A stretch of 55,255 nt of DNA from Lachnospiraceae bacterium (GCA_017543445.1 JAFYGB010000036.1:1-55255), one strand, 5' to 3'; positions 27,303-37,461 are shown, counted from the stretch's first letter. Numbers and translations are program-made. The notes: generated from the letters alone by a model not told the origin.

Positions 27303-27578
27303 CTATTCCGTCGGTTCTGCCTCCGCCTTCATGATGTTGGCATAATCCCCGAGGATGAATTCCTCCGCTACATAATCGTACTTAGGCAATGCTTCCTTAG
27401 CACTCTGAACGCGATTGCTTACAGATTTACTGATAGAAAGGATCACTGCCAATGCGACAACTACGATCAGTCCAACTACCAGAGCTGCCGAAAGCTTCTC
27501 GTTGCGTTTTTCTTTCGCGATGATCTTCTTCCTATTCTTCTTGTACTCTTTGTACTTGTCAACTTTCGCCTGACTCAT
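27303..27578 (-). CDS. Small single-pass membrane protein, unknown
   Basis: A 91-residue protein with a strongly basic N-terminus (KYKEYKKNRKKIIAKEKR), one membrane helix (about 36-55) and an acidic C-terminal 35 residues. Basic side in, acidic side out is expected. I start it at 27578 with AAAGGG upstream; the frame is open further but crosses the promoter-like sequence. An extended -10 box lies about 85 bp upstream. No family recognised. Confidence 0.7.
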   Translation of the reverse strand: MSQAKVDKYKEYKKNRKKIIAKEKRNEKLSAALVVGLIVVVALAVILSISKSVSNRVQSAKEALPKYDYVAEEFILGDYANIMKAEAEPTE

Positions 27579-27660
27579 ACTTATCCCTTTCCAGTCACGC
27601 CCAAGCCGATAAAGAAACCGATTTTCGACTGTCTCTCCTCGAAGTGGCTCTGACACAACT

Positions 27661-27669
27661 ACATTATAG
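27661..27669 (-). promoter_or_regulatory. Extended -10 promoter element for the small membrane protein
   Basis: The minus strand reads TGCTATAAT here, an extended -10 with consensus hexamer. No convincing -35 is present, which extended -10 promoters tolerate. Confidence 0.6.
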
Positions 27670-27747
27670 CATAATATCTCATAAATTAGTACATTAAATT
27701 CGAATTTTTTATCTTTTTTTTATTTTTGGGGTTCCCTCCGCTCGGCG

Positions 27748-27820
27748 CGTGCATTATTGTGCGGAAAATCGTGCAAATGCAACTTAACTGTTTCGGTATC
27801 GTGCATTATCGCGCAAAATC
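27748..27820. repeat. Direct repeat at the end of the glucokinase gene
   Basis: CGTGCATTATTGTGCGGAAA at 27748 onward recurs as CGTGCATTATCGCGCAAAATC at 27800-27820 with a few changes. The second copy touches the glcK stop codon. No hairpin with a T-tract was seen here, so the glcK terminator is not obvious. Role unknown. Confidence 0.5.
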
Positions 27821-28757
27821 ACAGTACCAAACGCGCTGCTCCGTAAATTCCGGCATCATTTCCCAGGGTGGCCAGTGCAAATTTCGCCTTGATTTTGAGC
27901 AAAGGCGTATACTTTTCGAAATATTTTTCGATTCGCTCTGTGAGGATCGAACCCGCACGCGAAACGCCGCCGCCGATCACGAATACTTCGGGATCGATCG
28001 TAAGCGCACAGTTCGCCGTCGCCAGTCCGAGGTACCGGCACAAGGTGTCTACAGCCTCGTTCGCGATCGCATCTCCTTCTTTCGCAGCATCGAACACATC
28101 CTTCGCGGAGAAATCTTTCGTTTCGCGCAAAACGCTTGCGGTTTCCGGCTTCGCTGTCAGGATACGACCTGCCACACGTACCACGCCGGTAGCGGATGCG
28201 TACTGCTCCAGACAGCCATGGCTGCCGCAGTTGCAGGCCAAAGGTTCATCGGGATTCACGATCACGTGTCCCAGCTCTCCGCCGGCTCCGTGAACGCCGT
28301 CTACGACCTTACCATCCAGGATCACACCGCCGCCGACGCCGGTCCCCAGCGTCAGAAGAACCACATTACTGCAGCCCTGCGCACCGCCGCGCCAATACTC
28401 ACCCAGCGCCGCTACATTCGCATCATTGCCCACGCGAACGGAAACGCCGCTAAGAAGTGCGGACAGTTCGCGTCCGGGATAGATATCCTTCCAGCCTAAG
28501 TTTACGCACACCGGAACGTAACCCTCCGGAGTGACCGGTCCGGGAACGCCGATGCCGACGCCGCAAACCTGCGCCGCATCGATCTTCTTCTCTGTGATCT
28601 TATCTTTTACCGACGCCGCGATATCCGACAGGATCTTTGCTCCGCCGTTTTCCTTTCGCGTCGGGATCTCCCATTTATCGATGAGGTTTCCTTCTGTATC
28701 AAACAGGCCCAGTTTTACACTGGTTCCGCCGACATCAATTCCGAAACAATAGTTCAT
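27819..28757 (-). CDS. glcK: ROK family glucokinase
   Basis: A 312-residue sugar kinase that phosphorylates glucose with ATP in the cytoplasm. The N-terminal phosphate motif DVGGTSVKLG is near residue 8, LTLGTGVGGG near 135, and the ROK zinc site CNCGSHGCLEQ near 175. It has no DNA-binding domain, so it is a kinase rather than a ROK repressor. It follows galE by nine bases, forming a galE-glcK operon that would handle galactose and glucose released from plant or mucin glycans. Confidence 0.94.
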   Translation of the reverse strand: MNYCFGIDVGGTSVKLGLFDTEGNLIDKWEIPTRKENGGAKILSDIAASVKDKITEKKIDAAQVCGVGIGVPGPVTPEGYVPVCVNLGWKDIYPGRELSALLSGVSVRVGNDANVAALGEYWRGGAQGCSNVVLLTLGTGVGGGVILDGKVVDGVHGAGGELGHVIVNPDEPLACNCGSHGCLEQYASATGVVRVAGRILTAKPETASVLRETKDFSAKDVFDAAKEGDAIANEAVDTLCRYLGLATANCALTIDPEVFVIGGGVSRAGSILTERIEKYFEKYTPLLKIKAKFALATLGNDAGIYGAARLVL

Positions 28758-28766
28758 ACGTTCCTC

Positions 28767-29783
28767 CTAGTCATTATATCCGTTCGGATTTTTGCTCTGC
28801 CAGTTCCACGAGTCACGGCACATTTCGTCCAGATCCATGGTCGCTTCCCAACCGAGTTCCTGCTTCGCCAAGGATGCGTCCGCATAGTTCGTCGCGATAT
28901 CTCCGGGGCGGCGCTCCTTGATCTGATAGGGAAGCGTCTTGCCGCAAGCCTTCTCATATGCATGCAGCACTTCGAGAACGCTGTAGCCACGGCCGGTACC
29001 GAGGTTGTAAATGCGTACCTTCGGCTCTTCTTCGAATTTCTTCAGCGCCATCACGTGACCGCGCGCCAGGTCCACCACGTGGATGTAGTCGCGCACGCCC
29101 GTTCCGTCCGGCGTATCGTAATCGTTGCCGAAAACGGACAGGAACTCTCTGCGTCCGACGGCCACCTGGGCGATGTACGGCACCAGATTGTTCGGGATGC
29201 CCTGCGGATCCTCGCCGATGAGTCCGCTCTCATGTGCGCCGATCGGGTTGAAGTAACGAAGCAGGATCACGCTCCATTCGGGATCCGAAACGCAAACGTC
29301 CATCAGGATCTGCTCGAGCATGCTCTTCGTCTGACCGTACGGGTTCGTCGCGTTCTGCTTCGGAGCCAGTTCATTGACCGGAACGGTCAGCGGATCGCCG
29401 TAAACGGTCGCGGACGAACTGAAGATGATGTTTTTCACGCCAAACGCGCGGCACACTCTCAGCAGTGTCAACGTACCGCTGATGTTGTTCGTATAGTATT
29501 CGATGGGTTTTTGCACGGACTCGCCGACCGCCTTCAGGCCTGCGAAATGGATCACCGCGTAAATCTTTTCTTTTTCAAAGATCGCGGTCAATGCTGCTTC
29601 ATCCAGGATGTCCGCCTTATAAAACGCTACTTTCTTTCCGGTGATCTGCTCAACTCTATCCAGGCTCTTCTCGCTGGAATTGCACAGATTATCCACAACG
29701 ACTACGTCGTAGCCTGCATTCAGAAGTTCCACGCAAGTGTGGCTTCCGATAAAACCGGCGCCGCCGGTAACCAAAATCTTCAT
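28767..29783 (-). CDS. galE: UDP-glucose 4-epimerase
   Basis: A 338-residue NAD-dependent epimerase interconverting UDP-glucose and UDP-galactose. The Rossmann motif GGAGFIGS is at residues 7-14, the catalytic Ser in SSSATVYG near 122, and the YGQTK Tyr/Lys pair near 148. Typical length. It feeds galactose use and supplies UDP-galactose for envelope polymers. glcK follows after nine bases. Confidence 0.97.
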   Translation of the reverse strand: MKILVTGGAGFIGSHTCVELLNAGYDVVVVDNLCNSSEKSLDRVEQITGKKVAFYKADILDEAALTAIFEKEKIYAVIHFAGLKAVGESVQKPIEYYTNNISGTLTLLRVCRAFGVKNIIFSSSATVYGDPLTVPVNELAPKQNATNPYGQTKSMLEQILMDVCVSDPEWSVILLRYFNPIGAHESGLIGEDPQGIPNNLVPYIAQVAVGRREFLSVFGNDYDTPDGTGVRDYIHVVDLARGHVMALKKFEEEPKVRIYNLGTGRGYSVLEVLHAYEKACGKTLPYQIKERRPGDIATNYADASLAKQELGWEATMDLDEMCRDSWNWQSKNPNGYND

Positions 29784-29823
29784 ATTTCCTCCTTCGGGGC
29801 CTTCATATCGGGCCCTGTTCTTA

Positions 29824-31122
29824 TCAGTTTTTCAGTTTTACGCGCATCAGTTTAGTGTCGCTTAAGATCATGAACGCGTTATCCTTACCTAGGTTGACGA
29901 TCGAGCGGACATTGACCTTAAAGTTACCCTGGAAGCGCAGCTTCATCTTACCCAGGACCTTACCGTAGACCACGAGGGAACTGCTGTCGTGGAAGTACAG
30001 GCAGCCATTCTTCATGCCCACATAGTCCGGCAGGAACGACGAGCGGTACGCGTACTTCGTCGAACCATCCAGTGCGAAGCAGGTCACGAGCCACGACTGG
30101 TTCTCGGGCTGCTCCGTCACGACATAAACGCTCTCCTCGTCATAGAAAACGCGGTCGATCGTATCGGAGAATTTCACATCCGCCGTCTCCTCGGGCTTCA
30201 CTCGGTTTTTCAGAGAGAAGAAGACGATGCGCCCATCGCCGAAGGCCACCGCACGGTTATTACTCAGGAAAACCACGCGCGCAAACAGTGTATCTCCGTA
30301 CTTCTGGAAGCTGCCAACGGTCTGGTTCGCACCGACCTGGCTGTCGTGGTAATCGTAGAACGTCAGCTTGTTATTCATGATGCCCTGCTCCAGATAAACG
30401 TAGGATACCATGAGCATCTTACCATCCGGTGACAGCGCCGCCGACATCGGATAACCGGATTTATTCATGAGCGTCTGGAAGTTGGAATCGCTCCGCGCGC
30501 CCGTCTTATCGAAGAAGAGGATACGGTTCGCCATGTCGTCCTCTACCACCGCCGCCACGCGGCCTTCGCGGGAAATGCTGACCGAACTGATCGGCATCGT
30601 GCTATAGGCACTGCCTTGCTTGCCGTCGCGGTTACAGATCACCAGATTATTGTATCCGATGTCCGCCATCACGACGTATTCGCCGCATACGGAAGGCTTC
30701 GGTTTTCGCATCTCGTAGGTCGCCGTCCACTTTAGTTCGCCATCTGAATTGTAATAACTCATACCGTCGTTGTTATATTTCAGGATGCCGTCCGCATAGG
30801 GCAGCGACGTAAACAGAGACATCTCGGACGCCGGTTTCTCCCATACCGTCACGATGTCGTTATATTTCAAGGTCAGCCGGATACCGAAGTACACACCGAT
30901 CGCAACCAGAAGAATCGCAACCAGGCACAACGCGAGTGTCCGCCGAAACGACGCATGCGCCTTAATATCTTCGCGCAGCCGTTCGTCCAGGTACTCATCG
31001 CCGTGCCCCATCTTACGGTTTTCTTCTTTTGTCGCCAGTCGCTTCCCTCGCGTCTGTCGTACTTCATCGAGCGAAATGACTTTATTCTCGTCATCCGAAA
31101 AGCGATCTCTGTCATCCGCCAT
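29824..31122 (-). CDS. Membrane-anchored beta-propeller-like protein (DUF5711 type)
   Basis: A 432-residue protein with a charged cytoplasmic N-terminus (about 60 residues), one membrane helix (about 62-84) and a large extracytoplasmic domain rich in repeated beta strands such as [19 protein letters not shown], suggesting a propeller. This layout matches the Lachnospiraceae proteins grouped as DUF5711, though I assign that by memory. The role is unknown. It lies 29 bp downstream of a coiled-coil membrane protein and 40 bp upstream of galE, so it may be the middle gene of a transcript. Confidence 0.72.
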   Translation of the reverse strand: MADDRDRFSDDENKVISLDEVRQTRGKRLATKEENRKMGHGDEYLDERLREDIKAHASFRRTLALCLVAILLVAIGVYFGIRLTLKYNDIVTVWEKPASEMSLFTSLPYADGILKYNNDGMSYYNSDGELKWTATYEMRKPKPSVCGEYVVMADIGYNNLVICNRDGKQGSAYSTMPISSVSISREGRVAAVVEDDMANRILFFDKTGARSDSNFQTLMNKSGYPMSAALSPDGKMLMVSYVYLEQGIMNNKLTFYDYHDSQVGANQTVGSFQKYGDTLFARVVFLSNNRAVAFGDGRIVFFSLKNRVKPEETADVKFSDTIDRVFYDEESVYVVTEQPENQSWLVTCFALDGSTKYAYRSSFLPDYVGMKNGCLYFHDSSSLVVYGKVLGKMKLRFQGNFKVNVRSIVNLGKDNAFMILSDTKLMRVKLKN

Positions 31123-31151
31123 GTCGCTCTATCCTCCGTATATTTCCAAAA

Positions 31152-32243
31152 TCAGGCTTTCTTCGTCTGGAAGACGGTGACCGCCTCCGTAATGCTCGAC
31201 GCCTGACCGCTGCGCATCAGCTCGATCAACTGATCGATGTGCGCCTGATCCATGCACTCCCGCGGCAGGTATCCTCCGTAGCGGTCCGTGAACCGGATGG
31301 ATGTGCTCTTATAGGTCTCCTCGGTCTGCGCGAGCGCGCTCGCATTGGCCGCCTGCTCTGCGCGCAGTTCGTTCAAGCGCTCCCGGCCGGTCTCCGTGAT
31401 CTCGTCACAGATCACCTGGCGCGTTACCGCTTCAAACGTGGACAATGCTTCTTTCTTCCGCTGAACGACATCTTCGACCTCTGCCTCGGTCTTCGCGATC
31501 TCGTAGTTAAAGTCGCCCAGATCGTACCGGTCGTCGTCGTCATCCTTCTTAATGTCCTTCGTGATCATGCGGATCTCCTTCTTGTTTCGGGCGATCTGCG
31601 CGCGATCCACCTGGATCAGTTTCAGCGTGTCATAATAGCGATATTTCACCTTAACGTTGATCAGGAAGTAACCCGTCATCGTCACAGCAAAAAAGATCAA
31701 ATGCAGAAGCGTCAGCAAAAGCGGGGTCTCGCTGCCGCTGAAGATGTAGATCATGTAAGGGATGAGGAACATCCACACTACGCAAGCCGCAGAGACAATG
31801 ACCCACTGCAGCGCCGTACGCGTCAAAAAGAACACATAAAACCACCCGGACTCGCAGAAAGCCGGCAGTCCGTTCTGTTTTACCAATGTGTGAATGTGTG
31901 TTTTCAGCTCTGTGTTTTTCGAAGCCAGATCGGCCGTTTCTTCCTTGATGCGCTCTTTCATTCCGGCGCTTCGGGCCTGTTCTTTCTTGGATTTCAGCTT
32001 CTTAAGCCGGTCCTGGATGCCGACGATCTCTTTGTCGTATCCGGCGCCGACTTCGTCACGGCGTTTCTTTACGGTGCGGTTGATCTCATCCTCGATCGAC
32101 CGCTGTTCCGCCGTGATCAGTTTCTCGATCCGTTTTTCATTTGCCGCCAGATCGATCTTCTGGCTGCGGATCTGTTCCAGGGAAGACAGGGCAGACTTAG
32201 CTTGTTCCAGAAACCGAATGTTATCATTGATCGTCGTTTCCAC
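31152..32243 (-). CDS. Coiled-coil protein with two central membrane helices, unknown
   Basis: A 363-residue protein. Long charged helices (about 1-120) lead into two hydrophobic segments (about 131-168 and 173-198), then another coiled-coil region (about 205-320). A hairpin in the membrane with both coils in the cytoplasm is likely. The start is GTG at 32243, with AGGAGG six bases upstream; longer readings lack a site. A consensus promoter lies about 70 bp upstream. No family recognised. Confidence 0.75.
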   Translation of the reverse strand: METTINDNIRFLEQAKSALSSLEQIRSQKIDLAANEKRIEKLITAEQRSIEDEINRTVKKRRDEVGAGYDKEIVGIQDRLKKLKSKKEQARSAGMKERIKEETADLASKNTELKTHIHTLVKQNGLPAFCESGWFYVFFLTRTALQWVIVSAACVVWMFLIPYMIYIFSGSETPLLLTLLHLIFFAVTMTGYFLINVKVKYRYYDTLKLIQVDRAQIARNKKEIRMITKDIKKDDDDDRYDLGDFNYEIAKTEAEVEDVVQRKKEALSTFEAVTRQVICDEITETGRERLNELRAEQAANASALAQTEETYKSTSIRFTDRYGGYLPRECMDQAHIDQLIELMRSGQASSITEAVTVFQTKKA

Positions 32244-32309
32244 AGCAAACCTCCTGATATCAGCCTGTTGTATTTCCACTCCCTTTTCTCTACAAGTCAC
32301 ACCATAAAA

Positions 32310-32338
32310 AGTATACGTTTTTTACGTCAAAAAGTCAA
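32310..32338 (-). promoter_or_regulatory. Consensus promoter for the coiled-coil membrane protein
   Basis: Minus strand TTGACT (32338-32333) and TATACT (32315-32310) with a 17 bp spacer. It separates the downstream transcript from the ECF transporter genes. Confidence 0.75.
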
Positions 32339-32354
32339 CATGCTAACCCCCGAT

Positions 32355-32948
32355 TCAATGCTTTGTTAACAAATCATTTACAATTCCGCACTTGCGGGAA
32401 ATGCGCATCAGGCGGCGCCCCATCGCGGGGGAAAGGGCCGCCAGAAAGACCACATTCGAGATCACGTAGGTGATCAAACTGAACACGCCGGTGGAGACGG
32501 CCGCCAGCCAGAGCTGCCACGTCGGCTTGCTGTTGTACCAGAAGACCATCCACGTATCCATGAACATCGAGTAGTACACGCCGGCCAATGCACCCCAGAT
32601 ACACAGGAGGATCGGGAAGCGTTTCAACGGGCGGCGGAAGATACCCGACAGCAGGCCGATACTGCCCCAGGCCAGCATCTGGAAGGGCGTCCACGGACCC
32701 TGCATGAAGTAGATGTTGGAGACCAGAGCCGCCAGGGCGCCGGTCGTAAACCCGCTGCCCGCGCCGAAATACATGCCCGTCAGGATCACGATGGCAGCGA
32801 CCGGTTTGAAACCCGGGAGCGCAGCAAACAGAACGCGTCCCATGACGGCAAGCGTCGTCATGACCGCGATCATGCAGAGTTTTCGTGCCTGGATCCGGGA
32901 GGAAAAAAGTCCCGTTTCGGCCTTCGTATTTACTGCCGTGTTCTGCAT
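32355..32948 (-). CDS. ECF transporter substrate-binding S component
   Basis: A 197-residue integral membrane protein with about six helices. The S-component family shows an early Arg/Leu-rich helix (MTTLAVMGRVLFAALPG), then GFKPVAAIVILTGMYFG and the GPWTPFQMLAWG segment. It binds a vitamin or similar small nutrient and docks on the EcfAA'T module encoded just upstream. The substrate is not certain. The two upstream DUF4430 proteins point to cobalamin or a related compound by analogy to transcobalamin. It is the last gene of the five-gene run. Confidence 0.85.
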   Translation of the reverse strand: MQNTAVNTKAETGLFSSRIQARKLCMIAVMTTLAVMGRVLFAALPGFKPVAAIVILTGMYFGAGSGFTTGALAALVSNIYFMQGPWTPFQMLAWGSIGLLSGIFRRPLKRFPILLCIWGALAGVYYSMFMDTWMVFWYNSKPTWQLWLAAVSTGVFSLITYVISNVVFLAALSPAMGRRLMRISRKCGIVNDLLTKH

Positions 32949-32981
32949 CGTGTCCCTTGAGTTTCCTTTCCGGCGCGAAAA

Positions 32982-34595
32982 CTATGCGTTCAGCGCGCGA
33001 TTTTTATGTGTGGTGTAGAATACATTGTCCGCGAAGAAGCGGTCGGCCCGCTCTTTCGACAAGATCTCACCGCGAAACAGCATCGCCGCGTAGTCGGCGC
33101 AAAGCGCCGCAAAATCCAGATCATGCGTGACTAAAACGACCGTCACGTCTTCTTTGGTTTTCTTAGCGATGAGCGCGGCGAGCTGGTCTTTTGCCACTGC
33201 ATCCATGCCCTTCGTCGGTTCGTCCAAAAGCAGGATCTGCGGGTCGCGAAGCAACAGCTTCGTAAGTCCCAGCATCTGCTGTTCACCGCCGCTTAAGTCG
33301 TACGGGTGCTGCGGAAAATGCGCGGTCAATGCTTCGAACCCATGTTCTTTCAGGAAATTTTCGACAAAACCCTCTCCGCCGTTATCGACCTTCGCCTTCA
33401 CGCCGGCGACGATCTCTTCGTAGACCGTCTCTTCGGTAAACAGCGTCGTAACGTCCTGCATGAGGAAGGAGATCCTCTGTCGGTCCGCCCGGTTTTCGCC
33501 GGAAAACTTCACCTTACCTGCGTGCTTCTTAAGCGGCGCCAGCCCGGCGACCACCTTCAGCAGGGTGGATTTACCACTTCCGTTTCCACCGACGATCGCA
33601 GTGCACGCACCCGCCGGGATCGAAAACGACAAGTTGTTCAAAACACTCGGAGAACGGTCATCATACGCATAATAAACGTTGCTGAGCGTGACTGCCGCGC
33701 TTTCCTCGCGTTTCGCTGTCGTCTCACGAGACGCTACTGCCCCTCCTGAGGCAGCGGAAAGCCTTTTCTTCGCTGCTTCGACCAGTTGTGCATATTCCGT
33801 CGATCCTTTTGCCTCGCGAAGCGATACGAAGGGGTCTCTGTGAGTATTCGCGTCGAAAAACAGCCGGGTCACGGTCGGGAGTGCCGCGGCAAATGTATCC
33901 TGCGCGGTCAGCATTTCCCACGCGACCTGCGCCGGCGTTCCCTGCGCCCGTATGCGCCCATTGTCCATATATACCACGCGGTCTGCCTCCCCGAAGATCT
34001 CCTCCAGGTGGTGTTCCGCCATAACGATCGTAATTCCGAATTCGCGCCGCAGCTGCTCCAGCCACAGGAAGAAACGGTTCGCCGCGATAGGATCCAGCTG
34101 CGACGTCGGTTCGTCCAGAAGCAGCACCTTACATCCCATGATCATCGTCGATGCGACGACGAGTTGCTGTTTCTCGCCTCCGGAGAGTGCGTTCGTATCC
34201 TTCTCGAAGCTTTTCTCCAGGTCGAAATAAGCCGCGATCTCCGCGCAACGGCGGCGGATCACATCCGAGGGCACGCCCAGGTTTTCCAGGCCGAACGCCA
34301 GCTCATGCCAGACGCGGTCCGTGACCACCTGCTGCTCCGGGTTCTGCATGACGAAACCGACCTCTACCAGCCGGTCATTGGCCGCGATCTCGTTGCCGTT
34401 ATACAGGATACGGCCGCTTCGTTCCCCCGCCGGCGTCAACTCCGGCTTCATCATCCGAAGCAGGGTCGATTTTCCGCAGCCGGTCGGGCCGCAAAGCAGG
34501 ACGAACTGCCCCGGGGCAATGTGCAATGAAATGTCGGAAAGGCTCGGACGGGCCGCTCCGGAATAAGTAAAATTCAAGTTCTCGATTTGTATCAT
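32982..34595 (-). CDS. ECF transporter ATPase, fused A and A' domains
   Basis: A 537-residue protein with two ABC ATPase domains. The first has Walker A GPTGCGKST (about 36-44), signature LSGGEKQQ and Walker B LLLDEPTSQLD. The second has Walker A GGNGSGKST (about 332-340), signature LSGGEQQM and Walker B LLLDEPTKGMD. It powers the energy-coupling factor transporter from the cytoplasmic face. Most ECF systems encode EcfA and EcfA' separately, so the fusion is a notable but known variant. Its start overlaps the T gene stop (ATGA). Confidence 0.94.
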   Translation of the reverse strand: MIQIENLNFTYSGAARPSLSDISLHIAPGQFVLLCGPTGCGKSTLLRMMKPELTPAGERSGRILYNGNEIAANDRLVEVGFVMQNPEQQVVTDRVWHELAFGLENLGVPSDVIRRRCAEIAAYFDLEKSFEKDTNALSGGEKQQLVVASTMIMGCKVLLLDEPTSQLDPIAANRFFLWLEQLRREFGITIVMAEHHLEEIFGEADRVVYMDNGRIRAQGTPAQVAWEMLTAQDTFAAALPTVTRLFFDANTHRDPFVSLREAKGSTEYAQLVEAAKKRLSAASGGAVASRETTAKREESAAVTLSNVYYAYDDRSPSVLNNLSFSIPAGACTAIVGGNGSGKSTLLKVVAGLAPLKKHAGKVKFSGENRADRQRISFLMQDVTTLFTEETVYEEIVAGVKAKVDNGGEGFVENFLKEHGFEALTAHFPQHPYDLSGGEQQMLGLTKLLLRDPQILLLDEPTKGMDAVAKDQLAALIAKKTKEDVTVVLVTHDLDFAALCADYAAMLFRGEILSKERADRFFADNVFYTTHKNRALNA

Positions 34596-35455
34596 GACCG
34601 CATCCTCCTTTCCTCGCGAAGTACTTTACCGGAGATCATCGGAATGTGACAGAGCAGGAAAAACGCTGCAAATCCGATGATATCCATGACTCCGTCCATG
34701 TGGATCCGCACGTACGGATAGATCTCCGCCTCCATCCCCCCGCGAATCGCAAGTGTGATGACTGCGGTAAATGCTGCGAGCAGTGCGATCGCTACGCCGA
34801 TGCTCGCCGCTTTGTAGGTTTCCCGGTTGAAAAATGTGCGTTTCGCCGCGCCGTAGCCACGCGCCAGCATCGCATCGGCCGTCACGAAACCATGTTCCAG
34901 CGACCACGTCAGCATGCACAGAAGCTCGCGCTTCGTCATGCGGAAGGTCGCTTTCAGACCCACCGGGCTGCCGCCCTCTAAGGCCTCCTGCCCCTCGCGG
35001 ATCCGGTGCCACTGCTTCGTAAACAGAGGGAAGAACCGGAACACCATGGTCAGCACGAGGCCGGTCTTTCGAAACCGCCGCCCGCAGACGTTCAGCCAAC
35101 GGTCGGTCGTCATAAGTTCGCTTAAGATCACGCACCACAGGAGCGTGACGACGAGCACCGCGCCGAACAACAATCCGTAGGCGAGAGCCTCCGCGGTAAA
35201 TGCGCGCCCGTTTAGGTAGAACAGGATCGTAGCCCCGTTCGAGGACGTGAGCGGGTTCGCCACGGCCAACGCGCCCAGAAGAAACAGGGCGGCAAATATA
35301 TGGGCGATCCGGAGTTTTCTCCCCAGGATCTTCCACCACAGAAGTCCGCTCTCCAGACCGATCAGGATCAGGACCGGATGGCGGATCGACATCAGGATCG
35401 CTATGACCATGATGAAATATACAAACCAGGTTCGGGAATGAAGGTAAACTCTCAT
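34592..35455 (-). CDS. ECF transporter transmembrane T component
   Basis: A 287-residue membrane protein of the EcfT/CbiQ type. It has about five helices. The coupling helices with Ala-Arg-Gly signatures are visible: DAMLARGYG near residue 208 and the LEGG region near 163. It links the S component to the ATPase. The start at 35455 overlaps the stop of the transcobalamin-like gene (ATGA) and has AAAGGA nine bases upstream. It is coupled at both ends to its neighbours. Confidence 0.92.
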   Translation of the reverse strand: MRVYLHSRTWFVYFIMVIAILMSIRHPVLILIGLESGLLWWKILGRKLRIAHIFAALFLLGALAVANPLTSSNGATILFYLNGRAFTAEALAYGLLFGAVLVVTLLWCVILSELMTTDRWLNVCGRRFRKTGLVLTMVFRFFPLFTKQWHRIREGQEALEGGSPVGLKATFRMTKRELLCMLTWSLEHGFVTADAMLARGYGAAKRTFFNRETYKAASIGVAIALLAAFTAVITLAIRGGMEAEIYPYVRIHMDGVMDIIGFAAFFLLCHIPMISGKVLREERRMRS

Positions 35456-37461
35456 GGGCTCACATCCTTTCCCAGGTCGAGCGTGTAGGCCCACCGAAGA
35501 ACGTCACCTTCTTCGAGCTTCACACTACCCGCATCCGTCGTCGCCAGCGCATCATTGACCAGGAAGACCCAGCCCGAGCCGGCACCGCGGTCGAACTCCG
35601 CATGCCCGCCGATCCCGCGCACATACACGGTCCCGACCATACTCTTTGTGTAATCGATGCTGATGCCGTAGGCCTTCGTCACGCGGTCCAGGATCTCGAA
35701 GACCGTATCATCGGCGCTGACCGTCACCAGCCGCGGCGTAAGCAGCATTTCCTCGCCTTCGAGCCTCTGGTCGATGCTGATCTCGATGCGGAACTCGCCC
35801 TGTGCGGGCAGACGTTCCAGATAGGACTGCTGCTGTTTCTGCGTCGCCTGCTCCGGCATCGTGATCTTCGACAGCCAGATGAAAGCAAGCGCCGCCGCTC
35901 CAAAGACGAGGATCAGGATGTAGTTCAGTTTCGACTTGCGCTTGGAGCAAAGGTTCGCCAAAAAGGCGAGCAGGATCAACGCGCAAACGACCGCCGTCAT
36001 GATGAGGCGGATCTTCGAGACGGTAAGTGCACGGCCTCCCTCTTCTGTGTTATCCACATCGGAGGAAGCCTCTGCGCTTTCGCTCGAATTTTCTTCGTTT
36101 GTGGGGTTAATGATCGGATTATCTATCGATTCCAAGGCAGTTGTGGTTGTCTCCGTCTCGATTTCCGTCGTTTCTATATTTCGAGTGGGATTCTCGTTCG
36201 TTTCTGTTGCTTCTTCCGAACTCGAATCCTCCACAGTTGTTTCGATTTCAGTCTCTTCTTGTGATGAAGGTTCTTCCGTCGACATTTCCGCCGACGATTC
36301 TTCCGCCGATGACTCCGGCGTTGTGTCCTCGGTCGAAGCCTCCGTGGACTCCGCCGCCGTTTCCTTCGTAGTCTCCTGCGTCGTTTCCTCCGCAGTCCCC
36401 TGTGTCGTTTCCTCCGCGGTCGTTTCCGCGTTCGTCGGCACCACAGGCGATGTAGCGACCTTCACGGGGTACAGGTTCCCCGCGCCGCCCTTCAAATACG
36501 AAGCATAGGCCGCATACGCGCACATTACCTGTGCGGTGGCCAGATCATTGTCCAGAGAAGCAACGCCGTTCGTCAGAGAATGTGCGTAGCCCCCGTTTTG
36601 TGTGTGGTACTGTTCGGTCGCAGCGATCAACATGTTCACGTCGATTCCGCCGCGTACGTCTGCCGGCAGGGCTTCCTCGGAAAATGCAGCCAGCGCCAGA
36701 AGCACCATCGCTCCGCTCTCCGAATTCGGCGTGCCGAAGGACGAGTACCCCCCGTCCGCCTGTTGCGTACGCGCTAACGAAGCAAAGGCATCCCGCACCG
36801 CCGCATCGAAATCCGCACCCACGGCCGAAGCTCCGGAAGCTACCCGGATCGCGCCGTACATCTGCAGGGCAAATCCGGTCACGTCCACGTCGGACGCCTC
36901 TCCCATCAGGGCATAGCCGCCATCCGCGAGTTTCAGTTCCATCAGGTCACGCTGCGCCTCTTGCAAAATGAAGGGCTCGCTTGCACGCCCGGCGGCCGCG
37001 GCGTAGCCGCGGTAGATCACGCTCATGATACCCTTGTTTTTCAGGCGCTCCGGCGCCGTTCCGGGGATCGATTCGTACCCCATCGCCCGCGCCACGAGAT
37101 AGCGTCGATACTGCTCCACATCGGTCGGCTCGGGGTCCTTACAAACGGCAAACAACTGCTGCGCGTAGGCGGAATAATCCAGGGGCAGGCCCATCTTCGC
37201 CATCGCGAGGACGTACCAGTCCTCCGGGCTGCGGCCCGCATTGCCCGCCATTTTATCCAGCAGGTCCTGTGCAGAAGATGCTCCCGCAGCTTTCATCTTC
37301 CAAGACAGAGCTTCATTACAGTAGTTCAGAAGTTCGTCGGCCTGCGCGTTGTTTGCAGCGCCGACCCGTTTTGTTGCATCAAAAAAAGAAGTCAGAAGCA
37401 AAACGAATGCCAGCGACCACATTATGAGATAGTGTCGACGCCTTTGCATTTTGTTTTGCAT
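35452..37461 (-). CDS. Transcobalamin-like surface protein: alpha-toroid plus DUF4430
   Basis: A 669-residue exported protein. A signal peptide (about 1-35) precedes an alpha/alpha-toroid of the prenyltransferase/terpene-cyclase fold (about 40-330), with repeated ADGGYALMG / ADGGYSSFG and SDVDVTGFALQ motifs. A Thr/Ser/Glu-rich stalk (about 340-470) is followed by two membrane helices (about 482-527) and a C-terminal DUF4430 domain (about 550-669) with GAGSGWVFLVN and EEGDVLRWAYTLDLGKD. The toroid plus DUF4430 pairing is the layout of animal transcobalamin and intrinsic factor. It is translationally coupled to the ECF T component, so it likely captures the transporter's ligand. Confidence 0.85.
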   Translation of the reverse strand: MQNKMQRRRHYLIMWSLAFVLLLTSFFDATKRVGAANNAQADELLNYCNEALSWKMKAAGASSAQDLLDKMAGNAGRSPEDWYVLAMAKMGLPLDYSAYAQQLFAVCKDPEPTDVEQYRRYLVARAMGYESIPGTAPERLKNKGIMSVIYRGYAAAAGRASEPFILQEAQRDLMELKLADGGYALMGEASDVDVTGFALQMYGAIRVASGASAVGADFDAAVRDAFASLARTQQADGGYSSFGTPNSESGAMVLLALAAFSEEALPADVRGGIDVNMLIAATEQYHTQNGGYAHSLTNGVASLDNDLATAQVMCAYAAYASYLKGGAGNLYPVKVATSPVVPTNAETTAEETTQGTAEETTQETTKETAAESTEASTEDTTPESSAEESSAEMSTEEPSSQEETEIETTVEDSSSEEATETNENPTRNIETTEIETETTTTALESIDNPIINPTNEENSSESAEASSDVDNTEEGGRALTVSKIRLIMTAVVCALILLAFLANLCSKRKSKLNYILILVFGAAALAFIWLSKITMPEQATQKQQQSYLERLPAQGEFRIEISIDQRLEGEEMLLTPRLVTVSADDTVFEILDRVTKAYGISIDYTKSMVGTVYVRGIGGHAEFDRGAGSGWVFLVNDALATTDAGSVKLEEGDVLRWAYTLDLGKDVSP

